64,000 nucleotides of DNA from JBJXGV01 sp046160485 (GTDB lineage: Bacteria > Orphanbacterota > Orphanbacteria > JBJXGV01): contig JBJXGV010000028.1 in the NCBI GenBank assembly GCA_046160485.1, positions 1-64,000 of the forward strand. Direction: 5' to 3'. Each line of letters opens with the position of its first letter. The first letter of the stretch is position 1. Of this stretch, positions 1-7,759 are shown one piece after another. Position numbers and translations under genes: made by a program. A model generated the notes under the pieces. That model made no database searches and was not told where the DNA came from. It saw nothing but the letters and a program-made list of their open reading frames with translations.

Positions 1-246
1 GCGCGCTTCCAGCCGATGAACATCAATATCGGGCTCTTTCCGCCGCTCCCGGCCGGCCGGCGCGCACGCGACGTTCGGGACGCGATGATCGCCGAACGCG
101 CCCGGACATCGCTCGATGCGTGGATCGAGTCGGGCTTCGCGCCGGTAGACTTGGTCGCCGCACCGGGCCCGAGCTGCGCGGAGTCGATTTCCGACGCGCC
201 CGCGCCGTTGGGTGTGGCGCCCGCGACGACGGAGGCCGAGGCGTGA
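1..246 (+). CDS. trmFO: TrmFO, C-terminal fragment (tRNA m5U54 methyltransferase, folate-dependent)
   Basis: Only the last 81 codons are in the window; the reading frame is open from base 1. The first residues read ARFQPMNINIGLFPPL, a close match to the conserved FQPMNINFGL(F/L)PP stretch near the end of TrmFO, followed by the usual RxxDVRDAMIAERA helix. TrmFO uses methylenetetrahydrofolate and FAD to methylate U54 in the T-loop of tRNA. A roughly 30-residue Ala/Pro-rich tail after the conserved part is not typical. The stop codon overlaps the GTG start of the next gene, and a trmFO–xerC order is common in other bacteria, which supports both calls. Confidence 0.85.
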   Translation, partial: ARFQPMNINIGLFPPLPAGRRARDVRDAMIAERARTSLDAWIESGFAPVDLVAAPGPSCAESISDAPAPLGVAPATTEAEA

Positions 247-1154
247 GCGCAAGCGCGCTTTTCGCTCGCGAGGTCGAAGAGTTTCTCGAGCACGTCGCAA
301 AAGAGCGCGCCTACTCACCGCATACGATCAGTGCCTACCGGCGCGATCTCGCCGACTTTCTCGAATCGATGGCGGACGCCGGTCAGCGGCTGACCGCGCA
401 GATCGCGGACGCTGGCGCCGCCGCGGTCGATCGCGAAGCTGTGCGCGTGTTTCTGGCGAGTCTTGCGCGGCGGGGGCTCTCGCGCCGGAGCGTTGCCCGC
501 AAGGTTTCCGCGCTTCGATCGTTTCTTCGATTCCTCGCGCGGGAGAGCGACGCGCCCTCTGTGGCGCCCGACCTCGTCGCGACGCCGAAGCTCGACCGCC
601 GGCTTCCGGAAGTTTTGTCCGAGCGCGAAATGGAGCGTGTGTTCACGCTCGCCTCCGAGGAGTCCCCGCGCGACCAGGCGATTCTCTCGCTTATCTACGG
701 GAGCGGCATGCGGCTGTCTGAAGCGCACGGACTCGACGTCAGCGACGTCGATCTCTCGACGGGTTGCGCGCGAGTTCTCGGCAAGGGACGGCGCGAACGG
801 ATCGTGCCGATCGGCGGTGGCGCGGCGCGCGCGGTCGAATCGTACCTGCGGGTGCGCGGCGGTGGCGAGGGCCCGCTCTTCATGAGCCGCACCGGCGAGC
901 GCCTTTCGCGCCGCCGCATCCAAGCCGTCGTGACGCAATTGCTTTCGCGTGTTGCTCGCAAGGGGCGATTCTCGACGCATACGTTGCGTCACACGTTCGC
1001 GACGCATCTTCTTGACCGCGGCGCCGACCTGCGCGCCGTGCAAGAGTTGCTCGGCCACGCGAGCCTCTCCTCGACCCAGATCTACACGCACGTCGAGCGC
1101 GCGCGCTTGGCGAGCGTCTATCAAAAGGCGCACCCGCGCGCGGAGGAGTCGTGA
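243..1154 (+). CDS. xerC: Tyrosine recombinase XerC/XerD family
   Basis: 303 residues, the usual Xer length. The N-terminal SAM-like core-binding domain (about residues 5–95, with SPHTISAYRRDL) precedes the catalytic domain. The catalytic set is visible: Arg in GSGMRLSEAHGL, Lys in GKGRRERIVP, the HTLRHTFATHLL box (HxxR), His in LGHASLSSTQIYTH, and the nucleophilic Tyr in the IYTH segment. Xer recombinases resolve chromosome dimers at dif near the terminus. I chose GTG 243 because it overlaps the trmFO stop (GTGA) and begins exactly at the domain. An open frame continues upstream to base 120 but adds only an arginine-rich shadow sequence. XerC rather than XerD is preferred from the trmFO neighbourhood only. 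Confidence 0.9.
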   Translation: MSASALFAREVEEFLEHVAKERAYSPHTISAYRRDLADFLESMADAGQRLTAQIADAGAAAVDREAVRVFLASLARRGLSRRSVARKVSALRSFLRFLARESDAPSVAPDLVATPKLDRRLPEVLSEREMERVFTLASEESPRDQAILSLIYGSGMRLSEAHGLDVSDVDLSTGCARVLGKGRRERIVPIGGGAARAVESYLRVRGGGEGPLFMSRTGERLSRRRIQAVVTQLLSRVARKGRFSTHTLRHTFATHLLDRGADLRAVQELLGHASLSSTQIYTHVERARLASVYQKAHPRAEES

Positions 1155-1240
1155 CGCCACGCGCTGAAGTGCGAGCGCATCGAACGATATTGAACGACGC
1201 CGACCATCAGCGTTTCATTTTCTAACTCGAAGGAGACCCC

Positions 1241-2155
1241 ATGAAGAAGGATTTTCTCGGCGTACTCGATCTGACCGAGGAGGAGATTCGCGCGGTTTTG
1301 GCGCGGGCGTCGCAGATGAAGGCGCGCACTCACGCGGGAGAGATCGACGACTCGCTGCGCGCAAAGACGCTCGCGATGATCTTCCACAAACCGTCGCTCC
1401 GCACGCGCGTTTCGTTCGAGACGGGAATGGCGCAGCAAGGCGGCCACGCGGTCTACATCGAAGACAAAGAGATCGGAATGGGGAAGCGCGAGACGATTGA
1501 AGACATCGCGCGCGTTCTCTCGCGCTACGTCGACGCGATCATGATTCGGACGTTCGGACACGACATCGCTGAAGGCCTCGCGCGTGCGGCGTCGGTGCCG
1601 GTGATCAACGGCCTCACCGACTACCTCCACCCGTGCCAGATTCTCGCCGACATCCTCACGGTGCAGGAGCGCCTCGGGACCATCGACGGCATGACGGTCG
1701 CATTCCTCGGCGACGGCAACAACGTGGCGAACTCCTGGATCGAGGCCGCGATTCGACTGCCGTTTCAGCTCACGATCGGTGTGCCGCGCGGGTTCGAGCC
1801 CGACGCCGCGCTGCTGGCGCAGGCGCGAAACGGCCGCGGCTCGGTGCGTGTCGTCAACGATCCGCGCGAGGCGGTCTACGGCGCGAACGTTCTCTACACG
1901 GACGTGTGGGCGAGCATGGGGCAAGAGGCCGACGCCGAGCGCAAGGCGAAGTCGATGCGCCCGTTCCAGGTGAACGACGATCTGCTCGGCGAGGCCGATC
2001 CTGGCGCGATCGTGCTCCACTGTTTGCCTGCCCACCGCGGCGAAGAAATTACGCACGAGGTCATCGAAGGACCGCGTTCGGCCGTCTTCGACGAGGCCGA
2101 GAACCGACTGCACGTGCAGAAGGCGCTCGTCACGTCGCTTATCCTGCGCAAGTGA
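1241..2155 (+). CDS. argF: Ornithine carbamoyltransferase
   Basis: 304 residues, full length for the family. It makes citrulline from ornithine and carbamoyl phosphate in arginine biosynthesis. The carbamoyl-phosphate loop KPSLRTRVSFE is near residues 47–57, HPCQILAD lies near residue 130, the ornithine-side motif DVWASMGQE is near 225, and the HCLPAHRGEEIT loop with the catalytic Cys is near 265. These separate it from aspartate carbamoyltransferase. A strong GAAGGAG ribosome site sits 8–9 bases before the ATG. It stands alone here, with no other arg genes in the window; the 86-base gap before it may hold its promoter. Confidence 0.97.
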   Translation: MKKDFLGVLDLTEEEIRAVLARASQMKARTHAGEIDDSLRAKTLAMIFHKPSLRTRVSFETGMAQQGGHAVYIEDKEIGMGKRETIEDIARVLSRYVDAIMIRTFGHDIAEGLARAASVPVINGLTDYLHPCQILADILTVQERLGTIDGMTVAFLGDGNNVANSWIEAAIRLPFQLTIGVPRGFEPDAALLAQARNGRGSVRVVNDPREAVYGANVLYTDVWASMGQEADAERKAKSMRPFQVNDDLLGEADPGAIVLHCLPAHRGEEITHEVIEGPRSAVFDEAENRLHVQKALVTSLILRK

Positions 2156-2164
2156 TTCGATAAG

Positions 2165-3388
2165 ATGCGGCGCGCTCGATACAGGCGCGCGCGCGCGTTC
2201 GCGGCGATGCTCGCGCTCGAGGCGGCGCTCGTCCTCGCGTGCGCCCAGCGGGGCTCGCCCCCCGGCGGGCCGATCGATCGCGACGCACCGCACGTCGCCT
2301 CCGTCTTTCCGGCCGACGGCGCGACGAACGTCGCGGTCGTCGACACCGTGCGGCTTCGTTTCTCCGAGCGCGTCGATCACAAGAGCGTGGAGCGCGCGAT
2401 CCGGATATTTCCCAACGCGGAGCCGCTCCGTTTTTCGTGGAGCGAAAGCGAGGTCGCGATCACGCTCGCGCCGGGCGCGCCCGCCGGAGCGGCGGGCGAG
2501 TATGTCGTCACGCTTCTCTCGAGCGCCGAAGATCGGCGCGGCAACCGTCTTGCCGAAACTTTCGAGGCCGCGTTCTCCCTGCGCGATTCGATTCCGTCGG
2601 GTGTGATCGAAGGGACGCTCTCCGGTGTGAGCGGGCGCGGTGTGGCGCGCGTACTCCTCTTCTCGTCGCCTGGGCCGCCCGCCGACTCTCTCGCGGCCGT
2701 CACGCCGCTGCGAGAAACCGCACCGGCCGCGAACGGCGCGTTCCGCTTCTCGCATCTGGCATCGGGCGCTGACGAGACCTACGCAATCTTCGGACTTCTC
2801 CAGGAGTCGTCGGGTGACGCGATCGATCGTGACCGCGATCGTGTCGCGTTCGGCCCCGACTCGATTTGCGCGTCCGCGGCGGCGCTCGGCGCAAGGACTC
2901 CGCCCGACACATCGGGCTCCGCGCCCGACAGCGCGGGAGCGCCGCCGCTTCTTCTCAAACTCGTCGGGTTCGACGATCCCGCGAAGATTCGCGGTTTCGT
3001 CGATGGCGGCGGCAGCGGGCGCTTCGCCCGGCTTGCGGCGATCGGTGATTCACCCGACACGTTGGAGACTGCGATCGACTCCGCGGGCGTGTTTGTTCTG
3101 GATTCCGTGGCCGCTGGGAGCTACCGTCTCGTCGTGCGCGACACAAACACGACAACGGAAACGCCGTTCGCCCGCGCGCCGGGTGTTATTCGCGTGCGCC
3201 CCGGTGACGACCTCGTGTTCGGCGAACCGCCGCGCGCGCCGGAGCCGGCGGATACCTCCGCTGCATCCGACTCGACGGTTGCCGCGCCGCGTGACATTTT
3301 CCTCGCGCCGGATTCATCCGGAGCCGCTCGCGGCGACAGCGTCCTCGCCCCGACCATTCCTCTCAACGCTCCCGAGCCGCAGCGATGA
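2165..3388 (+). CDS. SbsA-type Ig-like domain lipoprotein
   Basis: 407 residues. The N-terminus is a signal peptide ending in the lipobox LVLAC, followed by AQRGSPPGGPIDRDAPHV. The GSPxGGPxD pattern after the lipidated Cys is a hallmark of a family of Ig-like (SbsA/Big_5) lipoproteins common in Bacteroidetes and relatives. An Ig-like module follows (about residues 35–135: PADGATNVAVVDTVRLRFSE ... GEYVVTLLSSAEDRRGN), then a carboxypeptidase-regulatory-like region and a Pro/Ala/Asp/Ser-rich tail. The molecular role of the family is not established; it is probably an envelope or outer-membrane lipoprotein. It starts 9 bases after argF and overlaps the ATG of sppA by 4 bases. Confidence 0.75.
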   Translation: MRRARYRRARAFAAMLALEAALVLACAQRGSPPGGPIDRDAPHVASVFPADGATNVAVVDTVRLRFSERVDHKSVERAIRIFPNAEPLRFSWSESEVAITLAPGAPAGAAGEYVVTLLSSAEDRRGNRLAETFEAAFSLRDSIPSGVIEGTLSGVSGRGVARVLLFSSPGPPADSLAAVTPLRETAPAANGAFRFSHLASGADETYAIFGLLQESSGDAIDRDRDRVAFGPDSICASAAALGARTPPDTSGSAPDSAGAPPLLLKLVGFDDPAKIRGFVDGGGSGRFARLAAIGDSPDTLETAIDSAGVFVLDSVAAGSYRLVVRDTNTTTETPFARAPGVIRVRPGDDLVFGEPPRAPEPADTSAASDSTVAAPRDIFLAPDSSGAARGDSVLAPTIPLNAPEPQR

Positions 3389-4275
3389 GCCGTACGAGCA
3401 TCGTCGTCGTCATAACGATCATTCTTTCGTTCGTCTCACTCGCGGTGCTCACGCTCTTCGTTCTCGGCGTTTTCCTGTCGTCGACCGGCGATCCGGGGGC
3501 GATGCTCCCCGGCGCCGAACGCGTCGCGCTCGTGCGCATCACCGGGCCGATCGAAGACGCCGCCGACATCGTCGACGAAATCGATACCTACGCCGAGAGC
3601 GGCAACGTGCGCGCGCTCGTCTTGCGCGTCGATTCGCCGGGCGGAGGCGTCGGCGCTTCGCGCGAAATCTACGAGGCCGTGCAGCGTCTCCGCGAAAGCG
3701 GGAAGCCTGTCGTCACGTCGATGGGGCCGATCGCGGCGTCCGGCGGCTATTACGTCGCGTGCGCGAGCGATACGATCATAGCGGGGCCGTCGACGATTAC
3801 CGGATCGATCGGAGTGATCGCGACGTTCGGCAGCTTCAAGCGGGCGCTCGACAAGATCGGCCTCGACTTCAATATCATCGCAACCGGGCCGCTGAAGGCC
3901 ACGGGATCCGAATTCAAAGAGATGACCGACGAGGAGCGCGACTACCTTCAGGGACTTCTCGACGATCTCTTTGCGCAGTTCGTCGAAGCGATCTCGACTT
4001 CGCGCGGGATCGACACGCAGACGATGCTCGAGATCGCGGACGGACGCGCGTTCACCGGGCGGCAGGCGCTCGAACTCGGGCTGGTCGACCGCATCGGAAC
4101 TCTCGACGACGCGCTCGCCGTCGCCGCGCGAATGGCAGGCCTCGCCGTACCGCCTCACGTCATCGAGCGCCGCGAGGGACCGATCATCGATTTGCGCGAC
4201 CTGCTTCGCGAAGCCAAGCTCGCCGTGCGCGTCTTGCCGCGCTTCACGCCGCGCATCGAATACCGCATGTACTAG
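3385..4275 (+). CDS. sppA: Signal peptide peptidase SppA, short 36K type
   Basis: 296 residues with one N-terminal transmembrane helix (about residues 5–32). This membrane-bound serine protease uses a Ser/Lys dyad to degrade cleaved signal peptides. The nucleophile is Ser119 in GPIAASGGYYVAC and the general base is Lys171 in GPLKATGS. Their 52-residue spacing equals the spacing in the Bacillus short-form SppA. The ClpP/crotonase-fold motif VDSPGGGVGASREIY is near residue 82. The ATG overlaps the stop of the preceding lipoprotein gene (ATGA), so the two are probably co-translated. Confidence 0.93.
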   Translation: MSRTSIVVVITIILSFVSLAVLTLFVLGVFLSSTGDPGAMLPGAERVALVRITGPIEDAADIVDEIDTYAESGNVRALVLRVDSPGGGVGASREIYEAVQRLRESGKPVVTSMGPIAASGGYYVACASDTIIAGPSTITGSIGVIATFGSFKRALDKIGLDFNIIATGPLKATGSEFKEMTDEERDYLQGLLDDLFAQFVEAISTSRGIDTQTMLEIADGRAFTGRQALELGLVDRIGTLDDALAVAARMAGLAVPPHVIERREGPIIDLRDLLREAKLAVRVLPRFTPRIEYRMY

Positions 4276-4344
4276 AGCCGTCGCGCGCCGCGGCGGCCGG
4301 CGACGCGCACCCGCGCAAACCTCGCGCCGCGCTTTTCGTTGCGG

Positions 4345-4373
4345 TTGACACGCTCGGTGCCGGCTGATAGCCT
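4345..4373 (+). promoter_or_regulatory. Sigma-70-type promoter before the HU gene
   Basis: TTGACA at 4345–4350, a 17-base spacer, then TAGCCT at 4368–4373. The -35 is perfect; the -10 keeps TA and the final T. It lies about 95 bases upstream of the HU start, between sppA and HU. A very similar sequence (TTGACAcaCTCGGTG, then TAGCGT) occurs at 40550. Confidence 0.6.
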
Positions 4374-4467
4374 ACGCGGACGTTTTGCAACGGTTTCTCT
4401 GCGGCAGTGGCGAGATGCAAGCCGGGCTTGTTCGTAAGCCTGTGCGGGGAAAGGAGTGGATGTCCGC

Positions 4468-4764
4468 ATGACGAAGGCGAACCTCGTGGATTCCGTGGTC
4501 GAGGCGACCGGCCTTCCGAAGAAGGACGTCGCGATGATCGTCGACGGCTTCTTGGAGTCGATCTCGCGAGCGCTGGAGAAGGGCGAGCACGTCGAGATCC
4601 GCGGTTTCGGCAGCTTCAAGATCAAGCAGGCCAAGGCGCGCACCGCGCGAAATCCCCGCTCTGGGGAAACGGTTCAGGTGCCAGAGAAGGTCGTCCCATT
4701 TTTCAAAGTGTCCAAGGAGCTTAAGGCTCTGATTGATCCGGAAGGCTCGCCGCTTAAGACGTAG
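4468..4764 (+). CDS. hup: HU/IHF family DNA-binding protein
   Basis: 98 residues. This is the bacterial histone-like fold: MTKANLVDSVVEATGLPKKD at the start, the GFGSFKIKQAKARTARNPRSG saddle-arm region with the RNPRSGE motif near residue 60, and VPFFKVSKELK at the end. It bends and compacts DNA, usually as a dimer. ATG 4468 was chosen although a GTG at 4456 is in frame, because AAGGAG at 4451–4456 would overlap that GTG, whereas it lies 11 bases before the ATG. HU and IHF subunits cannot be told apart from this sequence alone. Confidence 0.92.
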   Translation: MTKANLVDSVVEATGLPKKDVAMIVDGFLESISRALEKGEHVEIRGFGSFKIKQAKARTARNPRSGETVQVPEKVVPFFKVSKELKALIDPEGSPLKT

Positions 4765-4817
4765 GCCGGGCGCAACCGGGAAGTCCGGAACGAAAACGCA
4801 TCACAAGGAGGAATTGT

Positions 4818-4913
4818 TTGCCCTGCGGGAGAAAGCGCAAACGCGCAAAGATCGCAACGCACAAGCGCAAGAAGCGGCTGCGGAAGAACCGGCACAAAAA
4901 GAAGCTTCGCTAG
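4818..4913 (+). CDS. AURKAIP1/COX24-domain mini-protein (bS22/mS38-like, 31 residues)
   Basis: A 31-codon gene starting at TTG 4818 with a perfect AAGGAGG ribosome site 6 bases upstream (4805–4811). It encodes MPCGRKRKRAKIATHKRKKR followed by LRKNRHKKKLR. The KIATHKRKKRLRKNRHKKK core matches small bacterial AURKAIP1/COX24-domain proteins known from Bacteroidetes and relatives, and resembles mitochondrial mS38 and mycobacterial bS22, which bind near the decoding centre of the small ribosomal subunit. 18 of 31 residues are Lys, Arg or His, fitting an rRNA-binding helix. It follows HU by 53 bases and probably shares its promoter. It is too short for routine gene calling. Confidence 0.85.
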   Translation: MPCGRKRKRAKIATHKRKKRLRKNRHKKKLR

Positions 4914-4954
4914 GCGCGGCGCGGGGATCGCGGCGGGAGAGTCGTCGTTTCGGA

Positions 4955-5845
4955 ATGGCGATTCTCGTGTCGCTCCTCGCGCACGCAGGGTTGATGGCGA
5001 CGTTCGCCGGCGGCGGAATGCGGCTCGCTGGCACCACAACGCCGCGTGCGCCGCTTCGCAATGCGGCCAAACCGCCGTCACCGATCTCGAACGTGCATCT
5101 GGTCGAGCTGCCTCCACACGCTGTGACCGCGCCGCCATCGGCGCCCACTGAGTTGGTCTCCGATCGCTCGGCGCGCGGTGCTACGCCCATCACCTCGGAG
5201 TACGGCACGTCGCCGCTACCGCAAATTCTCGGCGATAGGCCTTCGCTCGATATGCCTGCTTCGCGCGCGGCGCCGGAGTTGCCGCGAAACCACGGTCTCG
5301 ACGCGCGTGACGACGACGGTGCGGATCTCGGCATCGACGCGGCCGCCGGCGGGAATTTCGCGCGGTCGGCGGAGCGGGGCGAAGGCGGAGGCGCACGCGA
5401 ACGCGAACGCTCCGACTCGCCGAGGCGAGAGCTTCAGGATCCCGGCGCGGGCGGATTGGCGACGGGCTGGCCGAGTCTGCCGCTGCCGAGTTCTCTCGGA
5501 ATGGGCGGCGTCTCGTTCAACACGCTCGAGTGGGACTTTGCCCCGTATGCACTCGAGATGAAGCGCCGAATCGCAGCCCGCTGGTTTCCTCCGATCGCGT
5601 TTACGCAAGGCGGGCTGTTCGGCGGCGTCAGCGTCGTCCGATTCCGGATTTCGCCGCGCGGCGTGCTCGACGAGTGCGGCCTGATCTCGCGCGCCGACCA
5701 CTCGTCGCTCGACACGGCCGCGCTCAACGCCGTGCGGTTCAGCGCGCCTTTCGCCGCGCTCCCGAAGGATTTTCCGGAGCCGTTTCTCGAAGTCACATTT
5801 TCCTTCCACTACCTGCTTGGCCCCCGCTCAGGTTCGGAGAATTAG
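4955..5845 (+). CDS. TonB-family C-terminal domain protein (energy transducer-like)
   Basis: About 296 residues from ATG 4955. An N-terminal membrane anchor (AILVSLLAHAGLMATF) is followed by a long Pro/Ala/Arg-rich periplasmic linker and a C-terminal TonB-like module (about residues 200–295: MKRRIAARWFPPIAF, then GGVSVVRFRISPRGVLDECG). TonB proteins pass proton-motive force to outer-membrane transporters; no ExbB/ExbD genes lie nearby, so the partner is unknown. The start is uncertain: the frame is open upstream through the 31-residue basic gene, but that gene's codons are the conserved ones there. The only other in-frame start is TTG 4814, just 2 bases from the Shine–Dalgarno sequence. Confidence 0.7.
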   Translation: MAILVSLLAHAGLMATFAGGGMRLAGTTTPRAPLRNAAKPPSPISNVHLVELPPHAVTAPPSAPTELVSDRSARGATPITSEYGTSPLPQILGDRPSLDMPASRAAPELPRNHGLDARDDDGADLGIDAAAGGNFARSAERGEGGGARERERSDSPRRELQDPGAGGLATGWPSLPLPSSLGMGGVSFNTLEWDFAPYALEMKRRIAARWFPPIAFTQGGLFGGVSVVRFRISPRGVLDECGLISRADHSSLDTAALNAVRFSAPFAALPKDFPEPFLEVTFSFHYLLGPRSGSEN

Positions 5846-5855
5846 CGCGCGGATC

Positions 5856-7649
5856 ATGAAGCCGAATCGAACAGCGCGCGCAGCGGCACGCCACGCCGTG
5901 ATCTGCTTGGCGGCGTTTTGCGCTGCCATCGCCGGCGGGGCGCCGTCAGGGGCGGCCGCGGATCGCGGCGAACGCGCCGCGTACTGGGTGTTCCTCGAAG
6001 CGCGCCCCGATTCGCCCTCGAAAACGCTTCTGCTCACGGAACTCGGCGAACGGCTCTCCGTTCGCGCGCTCGAACGGCGCGCCCGACGCGGCGAGATCGA
6101 AGGAATCCGCGACAGCGACCTGCCGGTCGCCGCCGCCGCGCGTTCGCGCGTGCTCGCGACGGGAGCGCGGCCGCGCGTCGAATCGCGATGGCTCAACGCC
6201 GTGAGCGTCGACGCGACACTGGAGCAAATCGCGCAGATCGCCGGTATGCCGGACGTCATAACTGTGCGGCGCGTCTCGTCGCGCACGGCGCGGCTGCCCG
6301 CGCCGGGTGCGGCGCCGCACGCCATCGATCGCGCCGGTGGCGCGCGCGGGCCGATTCCCGCGCCCGCGCCGCCGCGCCCGCTCGATCTGGCGCAACTCGA
6401 CTACGGCGCCTCGCGGCCCCAACTCGAGCAGATCGGCGTCACGAAACTTCACGAGTCGGGGCTTTCGGGAGCCGGCGTCATGATCGGCGTTCTCGATACG
6501 GGTTTCGATATCGCGCATCCCGCACTTCTCTCCGCTGAGATCGTCGGGCAGCGCGACTTCGTCAACGGCGACGACAACACCGCGGATGAAGAAGCCGAGT
6601 CGTCGTGGTGGCACGGCACGTACGTTCTGTCGTTGATCGCGGGTTTCGATCCCGGCAACCTGATCGGCGCCGCCCACGGTGCATCGTTCGTCGTCGCGAA
6701 AACCGAAGATGTCGCCAACGAGACCCAGGTCGAAGAGGACTACTGGGTCGCGGGTCTCGAGTGGGCCGAGAGCCTCGGAGTCGACGTCGTCACCTCGTCG
6801 CTCGGCTACAACGACTGGTACGCCTACGAGCAGATGGACGGCGAAACCGCCGTGACGACGCGCGCGGCGCGGATGGCGGTCGAACGTGGCGTCGTCGTCG
6901 TCAACGCGATGGGAAACGAGCAGGGAACCGCGTGGCGGCACATGCTGGCGCCGGCCGACGCGGAAGAGGTGATTTCCGTCGGCGCGGTGAATTCGAATGG
7001 GGCGCTGGCGTCGTTCTCCTCGCTCGGGCCGACCGCGGATGGCCGGACGAAGCCGGACGTCGTCGCGCTCGGTGTCGGCAATTTCGGCGCGCGCGCGGGA
7101 GGCGGGTATCTCGCGAACACCGGGACGTCGTTCGCGACGCCGCTGGTCGCCGGCGTCGCCGCGCTCATTCTCGAGGCGCATCCGACGTACACGCCGGCGC
7201 AGGTACAACTGGCGTTGCGCGAGACCGCGGCCCAGTGCAGAACGCCGGACACGAATCTCGGCTGGGGTCTCGTGCGCGCGAACGTCGCGGCGACGCACCC
7301 GAATCCGGGCGGCGGCTGCTCCAGCGTGCCGATCGATACGACCGATGTCGAGCCGCCGTCACAGGTGTCGCCGATCACGCGGCCCGGCGGCGACGTTTTC
7401 GCGCCGGCGCACGGTCCGCTCGACTGGAGCTACACACTCGCGAGCGCCGGGACGTTACAATGCCGTCTCTTCGACGCGTCGGGTCGGATGCTCGCGGTCA
7501 TCCTCGACGGCGAGTTCGCCGCGGGCGAGATCGCCATCGCGTGGGACGGACGATTCGACGCGGGGGGGAGCGCTCCCTCGGGCGTCTACTTCCTCCGGGC
7601 GGAGTCGGCCGCGCGCGTCGACACGGAACGGCTCGTTCTCGTGAGGTAA
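5856..7649 (+). CDS. Secreted subtilisin-like (S8) serine protease with FlgD/T9SS-like C-terminal domain
   Basis: 597 residues. A signal peptide (RHAVICLAAFCAAIAGGAPSG) is followed by an I9-like propeptide region (about 40–140) and the S8 catalytic domain. The triad is Asp214 (IGVLDTGFD), His253 (WWHGTYV) and Ser425 (GTSFATPLVAG), with the oxyanion Asn in AMGNEQG. The last ~90 residues (LFDASGRMLAVILDGEF, then SGVYFLRAES) form a FlgD-Ig/CHU-C-like β-sandwich of the kind used for surface sorting in FCB bacteria. ATG 5856 was preferred to ATG 5817 because it gives a clean signal peptide and does not overlap the TonB-like gene. The substrate is unknown; export and self-processing are inferred. 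Confidence 0.85.
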   Translation: MKPNRTARAAARHAVICLAAFCAAIAGGAPSGAAADRGERAAYWVFLEARPDSPSKTLLLTELGERLSVRALERRARRGEIEGIRDSDLPVAAAARSRVLATGARPRVESRWLNAVSVDATLEQIAQIAGMPDVITVRRVSSRTARLPAPGAAPHAIDRAGGARGPIPAPAPPRPLDLAQLDYGASRPQLEQIGVTKLHESGLSGAGVMIGVLDTGFDIAHPALLSAEIVGQRDFVNGDDNTADEEAESSWWHGTYVLSLIAGFDPGNLIGAAHGASFVVAKTEDVANETQVEEDYWVAGLEWAESLGVDVVTSSLGYNDWYAYEQMDGETAVTTRAARMAVERGVVVVNAMGNEQGTAWRHMLAPADAEEVISVGAVNSNGALASFSSLGPTADGRTKPDVVALGVGNFGARAGGGYLANTGTSFATPLVAGVAALILEAHPTYTPAQVQLALRETAAQCRTPDTNLGWGLVRANVAATHPNPGGGCSSVPIDTTDVEPPSQVSPITRPGGDVFAPAHGPLDWSYTLASAGTLQCRLFDASGRMLAVILDGEFAAGEIAIAWDGRFDAGGSAPSGVYFLRAESAARVDTERLVLVR

Positions 7650-7759
7650 TCGCGGACGGCCGCGCTCGGGGAAACCCGGAACCGCGCCGCTTCGTTCGGA
7701 GTAGAAACACCTCGCGCCGGCTACTCGAGCGCGGTCACGAAAAGGGGGGCTTTCGCAAG

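Noticed and set aside
120..242. Longer xerC start upstream
   Set aside because: The added residues are an arginine-rich shadow of trmFO; GTG 243 gives the family length and overlaps the stop in the usual way.
1121..2755. Long open frame on the minus strand opposite argF and the Ig-like lipoprotein gene
   Set aside because: Arg/Asp/His-rich shadow typical of GC-rich DNA; argF on the plus strand is unmistakable and the antisense product resembles nothing.
4814..4954. Longer N-terminus for the TonB-like protein from TTG 4814
   Set aside because: TTG 4814 is only 2 bases from the ribosome site, and the frame used by conserved residues in this stretch is that of the 31-residue basic protein.
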